This document shows, piece by piece, positions 31,143-40,875 of a stretch of 64,000 nt of DNA. The notes under the pieces were generated by a model, which worked only from the letters and a program-made list of their open reading frames with translations, did not search any database and was not told the origin of the DNA. The translations under genes were made by a program, and so were the position numbers. Positions within the stretch are counted from its first letter, which is position 1. Every line of letters starts with the position of its first letter. The DNA comes from Actinomyces ruminis. Lineage in GTDB: Bacteria > Actinomycetota > Actinomycetes > Actinomycetales > Actinomycetaceae. The stretch covers positions 1 through 64,000 of the forward strand of contig NZ_MTPX02000040.1 of NCBI RefSeq assembly GCF_002154335.2, in the 5' to 3' direction.

Positions 31143-33083
31143 ATGCGCATAACGACAACCCGGCGTGCCCGCCGAACCCGCCTGCTTGGGGCGGTTGCTG
31201 CGGCCGCCGTCGCCACCGCGGGACTGACGGTGGGGGCGGTCGCCGTCGAAACTCCGGCAGAACCCCAGCCCTATGCGGTCAGCTACTCCAACTTCGAGTC
31301 CAGTCAGCCCGATATGCCCTGGACTCCACGCGGTGATGGTGTGACCACCACAACCACCAACGAGGTCCGCCGCAGCCCGTGGAACAGCCTGTATGTAACC
31401 GGCCGCACCCAGGCCTGGCACGGCGTGGAGATCTCCATCGGGGACTACATGGAGGCGGGGCAGCCCTATGAAGTCACCGCCTGGGTGCGCCTCCCGGACG
31501 GGACAGCCCCCACCCGCGCTAAGCTCACCGCCGCCCAGAGCGACGGACAGTACATCGAGATCACCCCGCTGACGGCAGTGAACTCCGATGAGTGGGTGCA
31601 GCTCACCGGAAGTTACTCGCCTCCCGAGGGTGTCGACGGGACCATCTACATCGAGCTGGAGGATCCCACCGCGTCCTTCTACGTTGACGATGCCGCCATC
31701 ACCGCCTTCGCCTGTGGACGCGGCCCGGTTGACGACTCCACCTCCCTGATCGACGCCCTGCCCTATCCGGTGGGAGTGGCGGTGACCGCAAACACGCTGC
31801 AGGGCGAGTCCCTGGAGCTGCTCGACCGGCACTTCAACCAGGTCACCCCGGAGAACTTCATGAAGCCGGAGGCCTGGTACAACAGCGACCACAGCTTCGT
31901 CGCCGAGAACGCCGAGGCCGATGCCGTCATGGACTGGGCACAGGCGAACGGCGGCAGGGTGTACGGGCACGTACTCGTCTGGCACTCCCAGACCCCGGAC
32001 TGGCTGTTCCAGCACGAGGACGGCACCTTCCTGTCGGCTGACTCCGAGGCCGATCGCGCCGAGCTGCGCGAGCGGATGCGCACCCACATCAACAATGTGG
32101 CCAAGTATCTGTCCGACAAGTACGGTCGGTTCGGCTCGGACACCAACCCGCTGGTGGCCTTCGACGTCGTCAACGAGGTGATCGCGGACAGTCCCTCTCC
32201 CGAGACCGGCGGGCTGCGCGACTCCTACTGGTACCAGGTCCTGGGGGAGGAGTTCATTGACGACGCCTTCATCTATGCCAACGAGGCCTTCAACACCACC
32301 TACGCCGCCCCCGGCGCCGAGCATCCGGTGACGCTGTTCATCAACGAGTACAACACCCAGTACGGCACCGACGCCTCCTCCAAGACCGGGCGCTACCACG
32401 CCCTCATTGAGCGGCTGCTGGCGCGCGGCGTCCCCATCGACGGCGTCGGGCACCAGTTCCACGCCTGGCTGGACGACGACGTCGAGGGCTTCGGTGCGGC
32501 CATGAGTGCCTTTGACGACCTGCCGCTGGTGCAGGCGGTCACCGAGCTCGACGTCCCCACTCGCACCGGCACGCCCGTGGACACTCAGACCCTGCTGGAC
32601 CAGGGGCGCTTCTACCAGCGGCTGTTCGAGATCTTCGCGGAGCAGGATGCCAAGCGGGACCTGTTCTCGGTGACACTGTGGGGGCTGGTCGACTCCGGGT
32701 CGTGGCGGTTCTACGAGGGCGACCCGTTGCTGTTCGATCCGTACTACCGCGGTAAGTGGGCCTACGCCGCCGCCGTCGGCCAGGAGATTCCGGCGACGCC
32801 GCAGGAGTGCACCGTGCCTGAACCGACACAGGAGCCGACGTCCACCGCGGAGCCCTCGGCCACCGCTACAGAACCTGCGACTTCGGCTGCGCCCAGCGCA
32901 GCCGGTCTGCCCTCGCCTTCGGGGGCGGCAAGTGCAACCCCGGTGGTGGGCGCGGCGCCGTCGCCGAAGGCCGGTGGGGGTCCGCTGGCGCGCACCGGTG
33001 CCGAACTCCTGGCGCTGCCAGCTGCAGCCTTGTTACTGCTCACCGGAGCGACGGCGCTGTGGGCGAGACGCCGCACGGCCTGA
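31143..33083 (+). CDS. Cell-wall-anchored GH10 endo-beta-1,4-xylanase
   Basis: Secreted xylanase of 646 residues. A basic signal peptide (RRARRTRLLGAVAAAAVATAG) is followed by a CBM4_9/CBM22-like beta-sandwich (about 40-190: NFESSQPDMPW, EVTAWVRLPDG, YIELEDPTASFYVDD). The GH10 barrel has the HVLVWHSQTPDW motif, acid/base Glu345 (DVVNEVI) and nucleophile Glu468 (TELDVP). A Ser/Ala/Pro/Thr linker leads to the LARTG sortase motif, a hydrophobic span and ARRRTA. The enzyme should therefore be covalently tethered to peptidoglycan. ATG 31143 is preferred to an upstream frame (31059) because the signal starts there. It would produce the xylo- and aldouronic oligosaccharides taken up by the neighbouring importers. 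Confidence 0.94.
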   Translation: MRITTTRRARRTRLLGAVAAAAVATAGLTVGAVAVETPAEPQPYAVSYSNFESSQPDMPWTPRGDGVTTTTTNEVRRSPWNSLYVTGRTQAWHGVEISIGDYMEAGQPYEVTAWVRLPDGTAPTRAKLTAAQSDGQYIEITPLTAVNSDEWVQLTGSYSPPEGVDGTIYIELEDPTASFYVDDAAITAFACGRGPVDDSTSLIDALPYPVGVAVTANTLQGESLELLDRHFNQVTPENFMKPEAWYNSDHSFVAENAEADAVMDWAQANGGRVYGHVLVWHSQTPDWLFQHEDGTFLSADSEADRAELRERMRTHINNVAKYLSDKYGRFGSDTNPLVAFDVVNEVIADSPSPETGGLRDSYWYQVLGEEFIDDAFIYANEAFNTTYAAPGAEHPVTLFINEYNTQYGTDASSKTGRYHALIERLLARGVPIDGVGHQFHAWLDDDVEGFGAAMSAFDDLPLVQAVTELDVPTRTGTPVDTQTLLDQGRFYQRLFEIFAEQDAKRDLFSVTLWGLVDSGSWRFYEGDPLLFDPYYRGKWAYAAAVGQEIPATPQECTVPEPTQEPTSTAEPSATATEPATSAAPSAAGLPSPSGAASATPVVGAAPSPKAGGGPLARTGAELLALPAAALLLLTGATALWARRRTA

Positions 33084-33156
33084 TACTCCCGTAACCGGGG
33101 CGGTACGACCCGGCCACGGGATGCGCCGGTCGGGGGACGCTACCCGTCGGCGCCGC

Positions 33157-33190
33157 GGGAGGGTGCGCTGGGACGCCATCGCGCCCTCCC
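33157..33190. terminator. Imperfect hairpin between xylanase and regulator genes
   Basis: GGGAGGG plus GCGC pairs with GCGC plus CCTCCC across a short loop, with small bulges, in a 195-base convergent gap. It may terminate the xylanase transcript; no good T-run is present. Confidence 0.35.
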
Positions 33191-33278
33191 GTCGTACTTC
33201 AGCTGGAGTGGCGCGCGGTTACCTCGGACTCCTGTCGCACCTACTGTGTAGGCTGGGACTGCCTTTCTGACAAGCCGA

Positions 33279-34340
33279 TTAGGGGTGCAGGGGTGGTGCG
33301 GTTGAGTCGCGCACCACGAGGCTGGTGGCCAGCTCGATGGGGGACAGGGCCCGGGAGCCACGCGAGGTGGCCAGGCGGATGACCGTGCGCATGGCTTCGG
33401 CGCCGATGTCGACCAGGGGTTGGTGAACGGTGGTCAGCCTGGGGGAGCAGACCGTGGCGGTGAGGGTGTCGTCGAAGCCCACCACCGACAGGTTCTCGGG
33501 CACGCGCAGACCCCGGCGCCGTGCCGCCTCGATGACGCCGACCGCGGCGGCGTCGCAGCAGGCGATGACGGCGGTGGGCGGTGCATCCAGGTCCAGCAGG
33601 TGCCCGCCGTGGACCAGGCCGGAGTCGTAGTCGAAGCGTCCGGTGCGCACCAGCTCGGGTTCCGGGGCGATGCCGGCGGTCGCTAGGGCGCTGCGGTATC
33701 CGGCGACCCGTTCGTTCGCGGGTATGGATCCCGTTGGTCCGGTGATGATGCCGATGCGGCGGTGCCCGAGGTCGAGCAGGTGTGCCACGGCCTGCTGTCC
33801 GCCGCGGTGGTTGGTCGCGCCGATCGAGGAGGTTCCCTCGGGAACCGCGGTGGCCGGGTCAATGGCTACCAGGGGGATTTGCTGCTCTCCGGAGGCCTCC
33901 ACCATTGCCGAGGTCACGCCGGTGGTTACCAGCACGACGCCGTAGGAGGACGGCATCACCTCCAGCACGCTGCGCTCCCACGTGCGCAGGTGCGCCTGAT
34001 CGAGCTGGTCCATTGACGAGCCGATATGGCGAACGCGCAGCCAGACCCCGTCGAGCTCGGCCTCCTCGAGCAGACCCCGCAGCACGTAGGCGGCGTACTG
34101 GGTATCCACGGTGTCGAAGACGGCCGTGACTGGGCGGGTGGCATTGTCGGCGGGGGTGCCCGGCAAGGCGGTGATTGGGGTGCGATAGCCGAGCTCGCGC
34201 GCGGCGGCCAGCACAGCCGTACGGGTCGGCGTGGAGATGACAGGATCCGCGCGCAGTGCCTTGGAGACGGTGGCCACGGATACTCCCGCGCGGGCGGCGA
34301 CGGCGGCCTGCGTGGGTCCGGAGGAGCGGGGGCGAGTCAT
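33279..34340 (-). CDS. LacI-family regulator of the xylo-oligosaccharide operon
   Basis: A 353-residue repressor. The helix-turn-helix is at residues about 9-30 (PTQAAVAARAGVSVATVSKAL), followed by an effector domain of sugar-binding type. ATG 34340 is chosen because AGAAGG lies upstream and the DNA-binding domain follows at once; an in-frame ATG at 34418 would add 26 residues without family character. It is paralogous to the regulator at 19827. It is divergent from the importer starting at 34584, and a perfect 16-base palindrome lies between them. It probably represses that operon until a xylo-oligosaccharide binds; the ligand is inferred. Confidence 0.87.
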   Translation of the reverse strand: MTRPRSSGPTQAAVAARAGVSVATVSKALRADPVISTPTRTAVLAAARELGYRTPITALPGTPADNATRPVTAVFDTVDTQYAAYVLRGLLEEAELDGVWLRVRHIGSSMDQLDQAHLRTWERSVLEVMPSSYGVVLVTTGVTSAMVEASGEQQIPLVAIDPATAVPEGTSSIGATNHRGGQQAVAHLLDLGHRRIGIITGPTGSIPANERVAGYRSALATAGIAPEPELVRTGRFDYDSGLVHGGHLLDLDAPPTAVIACCDAAAVGVIEAARRRGLRVPENLSVVGFDDTLTATVCSPRLTTVHQPLVDIGAEAMRTVIRLATSRGSRALSPIELATSLVVRDSTAPPLHP

Positions 34341-34447
34341 GGGTGCCTTCTTCGGAGTGAACCGTTGTTTTCGTTTATTTTCACATTCGCTAGCCATCAC
34401 CGACGCCAGTGTTACCAAGTCGTGATTTAATGCGACGCGAATTGGCC

Positions 34448-34512
34448 TTGTTTGGCGCGATCAGGGTGACGTACGATCGGTTTGTCGGTGAAACAAACGA
34501 AAACGTTTTCGT
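34448..34512 (+). promoter_or_regulatory. Promoter and perfect 16-base palindromic operator
   Basis: TTGTTT-N18-TACGAT (34448-34477) is followed 19 bases on by the perfect palindrome ACGAAAACGTTTTCGT (34497-34512). This is a textbook LacI-family operator form, placed where a bound repressor would stop the importer operon at 34584. Its CGAAA arms match the half-sites before the esterase, Lpl importer and xylanase. Confidence 0.65.
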
Positions 34513-34583
34513 GAGCGGACGCTGTTGTCCACTTCTGTCGTGCGGCACTGTCGCCGCGCCGACTCGGCCCGAGAGGAGCAACC

Positions 34584-35891
34584 ATGCATCAGAGCAAGAT
34601 CACTCGTAGGCAGATGACCGGTGGCCTGGTAGTGGCAGGCGTTGCCGCGGCTCTCGCCGCATGCGGCAACCGCCCCGGATCCACTGCCTCTGCCGGAAAC
34701 GGCGCCACCGCCTGGGTCCTGACCGGCGGTCCGGAACAGACCTTCCGCGAGTCCTTCGAACGCTGGAATGCAGCCCACACTGATCAGCCGATCGCCACCG
34801 AGTGGTTCGCCAACGACGCATACAAGGAGAAGATCCGCACCGCCGTCGGCGCCGGCAATGCCCCAACGTTGCTTTACAACTGGGCGGGCGGAACCTTGGC
34901 CGACTACGTCGCCAACGAGCAGGTCATCGAGCTGACCGACACCACCACCGCGGCGCAGGAACGCATTGTTCCCTCGCTACTGGATCCCGGCAAGATCGAT
35001 GACAAGGTCTATGCGCTGCCGAACAACAACGCCCAGCCGGTCATGCTCTACTACGCCAAGCCCGCCTTCGAGGCTATCGATGCCGAACCGCCGACCACCT
35101 GGGATGAGCTGCTGGCCCTCGTTCCCGAATTCACCGCCGCCGGATACATCCCCTTCGCGGAGGCGGGCTCCTCCCAGTGGCCCTACCTGATGTGGATCGA
35201 ATACCTGACGGACCGCATCGGCGGCCCCGAGCCCTTCGCCAGGATCGTCGCCGGGGAGTCGGACGCCTGGTCGGACCCGGCCATTACCGGGGCGCTTGAG
35301 AAGATTCAGGAATTGGTCAGGGCCGGCGGCTTCGGAGACTCCTACGGCTCTGTAGACGCCGACTCCGGCGCCGACCTCGCCCTGATTCACACCGGCAAGG
35401 CGGCGATGATCCTGCAGGGCTCCTGGGTCTATGCGAACTTCCTCACCGACGCCCCGGACTTCATGGGCGCCGGCAACCTCGGCTACATGGACTTCCCCTC
35501 GGTCGCGGGCGGCACCGGTGATCTGTCCAACATCGTTGGCAACCCCGCCAACTACTGGTCGGTTGCCGCGGGCGGTTCGGAAGAGGTCCAGCAGATCGCC
35601 ATCGACTATCTGAACGAGGAGCTTTACAACGACGAATACATCGCGGCGCTCGTGGCGGCCGGCACCATTCCGGCGGCTCTCGACGCCGACGATGCCATTG
35701 CCGCCTCCGAGCATGCCGAGTATCTCGCTTACGGCTATGACATGGTCAAGAACGCCGGGAGTTTCACCCAGTCCTGGGACCAGGCGCTGTCCTCGGCGGC
35801 GGCGCAGGAACTGCTGACCAACCTCTCTCAGATATTCCTGCTGCAGACAACGCCCGAGCAGTTCGTCGCCAATATGAACGCGACCCTGTGA
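34584..35891 (+). CDS. Sugar ABC transporter substrate-binding lipoprotein
   Basis: A 435-residue family 1 extracellular solute-binding protein. The signal has a twin-arginine-like motif (TRRQMTGGLVVAG) and lipobox LAAC near residue 27. The body shows WNAAHTDQPIATEWFANDAYKEK and APTLLYNWAGGTLADYV, and later VDADSGADLALIHTGKAAMILQGSWVYAN, all typical of oligosaccharide binders in CUT1 systems. The ATG follows GAGAGGAG. It is the first gene of an operon with two permeases, a dehydrogenase and a GH120 beta-xylosidase, so xylo-oligosaccharides are the most likely ligands. Confidence 0.88.
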   Translation: MHQSKITRRQMTGGLVVAGVAAALAACGNRPGSTASAGNGATAWVLTGGPEQTFRESFERWNAAHTDQPIATEWFANDAYKEKIRTAVGAGNAPTLLYNWAGGTLADYVANEQVIELTDTTTAAQERIVPSLLDPGKIDDKVYALPNNNAQPVMLYYAKPAFEAIDAEPPTTWDELLALVPEFTAAGYIPFAEAGSSQWPYLMWIEYLTDRIGGPEPFARIVAGESDAWSDPAITGALEKIQELVRAGGFGDSYGSVDADSGADLALIHTGKAAMILQGSWVYANFLTDAPDFMGAGNLGYMDFPSVAGGTGDLSNIVGNPANYWSVAAGGSEEVQQIAIDYLNEELYNDEYIAALVAAGTIPAALDADDAIAASEHAEYLAYGYDMVKNAGSFTQSWDQALSSAAAQELLTNLSQIFLLQTTPEQFVANMNATL

Positions 35892-35930
35892 GAGCCGGGG
35901 GAGCCGCACACATGTCTCACAGGATCAATC

Positions 35931-36844
35931 ATGGCTAATCCCATTGCCCGCCGGCGGGCGTCCGGCCGCGGTGCAGGCGCGGGCCCCTCGCTTGGTACGC
36001 CGCGCCCGCACTGATCTTCTTCGGCTGCTTCGCCCTCGTACCATTGATCGGCGTATTCGTGCTGTCCTTCATGAACTGGGACGGCCTGGGCTCGCTGTCC
36101 TTCGCAGGCACGAGCAACTGGTCCCGAATGCTCGGCAACGCCACTACCCAGCATGCGATCGTTTTGACCCTGATCATGACGGTCATGTGTTGGGTCATCC
36201 AGACTCCGATCAGCCTGCTGCTGGGAGTCTTCATGGCCGGACAGCAGCGCTACCGCGCCGTGCTGGCGGTGTTGTACTTCCTGCCGCTCCTGTTCAGCGC
36301 CACCGCGGTGGGCATCGCCTTCACCGCGCTCCTTGACCCCAACTTCGGCATGTCGCGGGCCTTCGGCCTGGAGTTCCTGTCGCAGGACTTCCTGGGCAAT
36401 CCGCGCCTGGCTTTGCCCACGATTATGGTGGTCATCGCCTGGTGCTTCGTCCCCTTCCACTCCCTGCTCTATCAGGGGGCGGCGCGCCAGATCCCGGCCA
36501 GCATCTACGAGGCGGCCATGATCGACGGTGCCGGCAGGGTGCAGAACTTCTTCTACATCACCCTGCCGCAGTTGCGGAACACGATCATCACCTCCTCCAC
36601 CCTGATGATCACCGGCTCCCTGACCTACTTCGACCTGATCTTCGTGATGACCGCAGGCGGTCCGGGAAATGCCACTCGCGTGCTGCCCCTGGACATGTAC
36701 CTGACCGGGTTCCGCTCCTACAACATGGGTGGGGCCAGCGTGATCGGCGTGATTCTCGTCGTCGTGGGACTGCTCATCGCCTGGCTGCTCAACCACGTGT
36801 CCGGCAGCTCGAAGATGGAGAGCGACATGGAAGGGGCCGTGTGA
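35931..36844 (+). CDS. Sugar ABC transporter permease 1 (frameshifted near start)
   Basis: CUT1-type MalF-like permease, about 304 residues when repaired, six membrane spans. The start at 35931 reads ANPIARRRASGRGAGAGP, then the frame breaks at about 35987. One added C gives LAWYAAPALIFFGCFALVPL, the usual first span. The EAA loop is IYEAAMIDGAGRVQNFFYITLPQL near residues 192-215. The last base of its stop is the first base of the next permease's start. It forms a channel with the downstream permease; the ATPase must come from elsewhere. Confidence 0.84.
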
Positions 36845-37676
36845 TGAAAGCCTTCCGTGGGGGCACCCGCCCCAACCTGATCGGTGGTCTGTTCGGCTGG
36901 ATCTGGCTGCTGATCGCCGTCGTCCCTATCTACTACATCATTGTCACGAGCCTGCGCACCCAGGCCGACTACTACGTCGAGAACCCGCTGTCGCTGCCAC
37001 GCAATCCGACCCTGGCGGCCTACATCCAGGTCTTCGCCAATGACTTCTGGACCTACTTCCTCAACTCGGTCATCGTCACCGTGGCGACCGTCGCCGTGAT
37101 CCTGGTGGTCGCATTCATGGCCGCCTACGTGATCGTGCGCAGCCGCACCGCCTTCTCCAGCCGGATCTTCTCCCTGTTCCTGCTGGGCATCGCCATCCCG
37201 ATCCAGGCGACGATCGTGCCCGTCTACTACCTGATCGTGCAGTTGGGTCTGTATGACACCCTGTGGGCGCTCATCCTGCCCTCGGTCGCCTTCGCCATCC
37301 CCATCTCGGTGCTCATCCTGACCAACTTCCTGCGCGACGTGCCCCGGGAGCTGTTCGAATCGATGAGGGTCGACGGCGCCACCGACTGGCAGATGCTCTG
37401 GCGCCTGGCAGCACCCATGTGCCGGCCCGCACTGGTAACCGTGGCCATCTACGACGCCTCAACGTCTGGAACGGCTTCCTCTTTCCTCTGGTGCTCACCC
37501 AGAGCGCCGATAAGCGGGTACTGCCGCTCTCGCTGTGGAACTTCCAGGGGGCCTTCTCCTCCAACACGCCCGCCATCCTCGCCGCCGTCGTGCTCTCCGC
37601 CCTGCCGCTCATCGTTGCCTACGCCTTCGGGCGCCGGCAGATGGTGGCCGGTCTGACCGCCGGGGTCGGCAAATAA
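36844..37676 (+). CDS. Sugar ABC transporter permease 2 (frameshifted)
   Basis: MalG-like CUT1 permease of about 277 residues when repaired. Shows FGWIWLLIAVVPIYYIIVTSL as first span, then DTLWALILPSVAFAIPISVLILTNFL, and the EAA loop ELFESMRVDGATDWQMLWRLAAPM near residues 173-194. The frame breaks at about 37457 after VAIYDA. One added C gives the expected LNVWNGFLFPLVLTQSADKRVLPL. It is coupled to permease 1 by a one-base stop/start overlap. The C-terminal segment FGRRQMVAGLTAGVGK is typical. Confidence 0.84.
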
Positions 37677-37716
37677 CCACAACCTGAAACAACCGCCCAG
37701 TAGAAAAGAGGAAGAC

Positions 37717-38759
37717 ATGTCCCAGGCCTTGCAGCCAACCGTTTTGCCGGAAACCATGCGCGCATCCGTCCTGAGGGAGCGCGGCGTCGTGGTCCTAGAG
37801 GAGCGGCCGGTGCCCTCCCCGGACCCGGATCAGGTACTCGTCCGCATCGAGTCCGTGGGCGTATGCGGCTCCGACGTCCACTACTACCAGCACGGCAGGA
37901 TCGGTGACTTCGTCGTCAACGCCCCCATGATTCTGGGGCACGAGTCCGCAGGCACGATCGTGGCCGTCGGCGACGACGTTGATCCCGCCCGGGTGGCCAG
38001 CGCGTTTCCATCGAGCCGCAGCGCTGCTGCCGTGTGTGCAAGTACTGCAAGCGCGGGGAGTACAACCTGTGTCCGCACATCGAGTTCTACGCCACCCCGC
38101 CCATCGACGGCAGCTTCGCCGAGTACGCCCTGATTCAGGACGACTTCGCCCACACCGTCCCGGAGGACATGTCCTTCGACGCCGCCGCCCTGCTCGAGCC
38201 CCTGAGCGTCGGCATCGCCGCGGTGCGCAAGGCCCGCATCGGTGTGGGTGACAGCGTGCTCATCGCGGGTGCCGGCCCCATCGGCGCCATCGTCGCTCAG
38301 GTCGCCCGGGCCTACGGCGCCGCCGCCGTCGTTGTCACCGACCCCGTGGAACAGCGCCGTAATGCCGCGGTGCAGCTGGGCGCGACCGAGGCCTGCGCCC
38401 CCGGCGACGCCGCGCTCGACGGGCGCAGTTTCACAGCCTTCTTCGACGCGACCGGCGTGACCGCGGCCGTCGTCGACGGCATCAAACGTGTTGAGGCGGG
38501 CGGTTCCGCGATCATCATCGGCATGGGGGATGACGACATGCTCCTGCCGGTGGCATACATAACCAGCCACGAGGTCAACGTCACCGGCATCTTCCGCTAC
38601 AACAACACCTGGCCCACCGCCATCGAGCTGGTCGCCTCCGGGAAGGTCGACCTCGACACCCTGGCCACCGATCATTACGGGCTGGCCGACGCTGAAATAC
38701 CGCTGCGGGACAAGCCCGCCCCCACCACCTTCAAGAGCATGGTCCACCCCCAGCGCTGA
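37717..38759 (+). CDS. Zinc-dependent sorbitol/xylitol-type dehydrogenase (frameshifted)
   Basis: Medium-chain dehydrogenase of about 347 residues when repaired. Catalytic zinc ligands are visible in VGVCGSDVHYYQHG and GHESAGTIVAVGDDV. The structural-zinc cysteines fall in CCRVCKYCKRGEYNLC and the NAD-binding loop is GAGPIGAIVAQVA. The frame breaks at about 37996; one added G gives VGQRVSIEPQ before the cysteine cluster. The closest family picture is sorbitol, xylitol or L-arabinitol dehydrogenase. It sits between a xylo-oligosaccharide importer and a beta-xylosidase, so a polyol or keto-sugar derived from xylan is a reasonable guess. The true substrate is not clear from sequence. Confidence 0.82.
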
Positions 38760-38801
38760 GCGTGACCAGCCGCCATCCAGAATCACAGAAACGAGCGCCA
38801 C

Positions 38802-40770
38802 ATGCCCACCACCTTCCACGTATCCCCCGCCGGTTGCGACACCGCCCCCGGCGACGCCGCCGCCCCCTTCCGCACCATCAACCGTGCCGCCCGCGCCGCC
38901 ATGCCCGGCGACACCGTGCTTATCCATGAGGGCACCTACCGGGAGTGGGTGCGGCCCCCGCGCACGGGACTCGACGGCGACCGGTGCATCACCTTCGCCG
39001 CCGCCCCCGGCGAACATCCGGTCATCAAGGGCTCCGAGATCGTTACTGGTTGGGAGCACGAGGGCGACGGCGTCTGGCGGGTGGAACTGCCGTGCGCTCT
39101 GTTCGGCGACTTCAACCCCTTCGCCGAGCAGATCGAGGGCGACTGGATCGTCTACGCCTCCCGGCAGGCCCCGCGCAAGCATCTGGGGGAGGTGTACCTG
39201 AACGGGCGCAGCCTGTTCGAGGTGACCAGCCGCGAGCAGGTGGACGCCCCGCCGCGGCGCACGCAAGACGTGGATCAGTGGACCGGCACGCCCGAGCCCG
39301 TGCGCGATCCGGACTGGACGCGGCGCGTGTGGTATGCCGAGGTGGGGGAGGAGACCACCACCGTGTGGGCGAACTTCGGGGCGGCGGACCCCAATCAGTC
39401 GCTGGTAGAGATCAACGTACGGCGTAGCGTGTTCTACCCGGAGGCGCACCATATCAACTACATCACCGTGCGCGGCCTGGAACTAGCGCAGGCGGCCACC
39501 CCGTGGGCGCCGCCGACGGCGGACCAGCCGGGGCTGATCGGCCCCAACTGGGCCAAGGCTGGGTGATCGAGGACTGCGACATCCACGACGCCAAGTGCTC
39601 CGCCATCTCCCTGGGCAAGGAGAACTCCTCCGGGGCGAACTGGGCGGCCGAGCGCCTGGACAAGCCCGGCTACCAGTACCAACTGGAGGCGGTGTTCGCC
39701 GCCCGCCGGGTGGGCTGGTCCAAGGAGCTGATCGGCTCGCACGTGGTGCGCCGCAACCACATTCATGACTGCGGGCAGACCGGCATCGTCGGGCACCTGG
39801 GTTGTGTGTTCTCCGTGATCGAGGACAATCACATCCACCACATCGCCACCAAGCGCGAGTTCTACGGCTACGAGATCGCCGGCATCAAACTCCACGCCGC
39901 CATCGACACCGTCCTGCGCCACAACCTGATCGAGGACTGCACATTGGGCACCTGGCTGGACTGGCAGGCACAGGGCACGCGCGTGATGCGCAATGTGTAC
40001 CGCCGCAACACCCGCGACTTGTTCATTGAGGTCAGCCACGGCCCTTACCTCGTGGACCACAACGTCTTCGCCTCGCCGGTCTCGCTGGAGGGGCATTCCC
40101 AGGGCGGGGCGTATGTCAACAATCTGCTGCTCGGCGTGGTCGCCAACCAGCCCATTATCGAGCGCCCCACCCCCTATCACCTGCCGCATTCGACGCAGGT
40201 CGCCGGCTATGCGGCCATCCGGGGCGGAGATGACCGCTACATCGCTAACCTGTTCCTGTCCATCGTGGGCGAGGCCGCTTCGTGAATCCGCCCGCGCACC
40301 GGAAGATCAGCGACGGCACCGCCCTGTTCGATGCGCATCCCCACGGGGTGGAGGCCTATCTGGCGCAGGTCAATGACCCCTCCAAGGGTGACCACGAGCG
40401 CTTCGAGGGCGTGGAACTGCCGGTGCACGTGCGCGACAACGTCTACGGCAATGGCGCTCCCGCCTATACGCGGGAGACGCGGCCGGTCCACCTCGGAGAG
40501 GTGAATGTCGTGATCGAGGACGCCGACGGTGGTGGCCTGGAACTGGTGATTGAGCTGTCGGAGGCCTTTGCCGCGGCCGCCTCGACGACGATCGCCGGAC
40601 GGGACTTGGGGCGGGCCTGGTATCCGGATGCCGCTTGGGAGAACCCCGACGGCACCGAGGCCTTCGCCGACGTCGACCTGGTTGGCCGGGTCAAGGAGCA
40701 TAATGCCGCCTACCCGGCCGGGCCGCTGGCCGGTCTGGTGCCGGGGGTGAATCGCGTGCGGATCTGGTGA
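38802..40770 (+). CDS. GH120 beta-xylosidase (two frameshifts)
   Basis: Releases xylose from xylo-oligosaccharides; cytoplasmic, no signal peptide. About 656 residues when repaired. The sequence follows recalled GH120 enzymes (Thermoanaerobacterium XylC) throughout: VSPAGCDTAPGDAAAPFRTI, VHEG-type turn IHEGTYREWV, TPWAPPTADQPGLIGPNW, KPGYQYQLEAVF and REFYGYEIAGIKLHAAIDT. The proposed nucleophile is the Asp in WLDWQAQGTRV and the acid/base the Glu in LFIEVSHGPYLVDHN, both present. The right-handed beta-helix is interrupted by a C-terminal beta domain. One base is missing near 39557 (restoring WAKGWVIEDC) and one near 40278 (restoring GEAAFVNPPAHR). It is often misnamed a pectate lyase or DUF1565 protein. 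Confidence 0.9.
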
Positions 40771-40780
40771 GGGTTGCAAA

Positions 40781-40825
40781 AGGCCCGGTTGTAGTCGCGC
40801 AGGAATGCGGAGTACAACCGGGCCT
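40781..40825. terminator. Strong hairpin between GH120 and the accessory gene pair
   Basis: Thirteen-base perfect arms (40781-40793 and 40813-40825) start ten bases after the GH120 stop. A short A-run on the left gives a U-run for leftward transcription, so it may terminate both converging transcripts. Confidence 0.6.
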
Positions 40826-40875
40826 CAAGTATCAAGACGTGAAAACGCAATGGTTGAAAGCAACTCGCGTGCGGG

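Noticed and set aside
30579-32462. A 627-codon open frame on the minus strand across the xylanase gene
   Set aside because: It is the antisense shadow of the GH10 and end of GH67 genes, typical of GC-rich DNA; its Gly/Val/Asp-rich translation has no family features.
37884-39452. A 522-codon minus-strand frame opposite the dehydrogenase and GH120 genes
   Set aside because: It arises from codon bias of the real genes on the plus strand and lacks a ribosome site or recognisable domain.
38802-40285. Pectate lyase or generic right-handed beta-helix protein
   Set aside because: The whole sequence follows GH120 beta-xylosidase, including both proposed catalytic residues and its C-terminal domain, and the operon is xylan-related.
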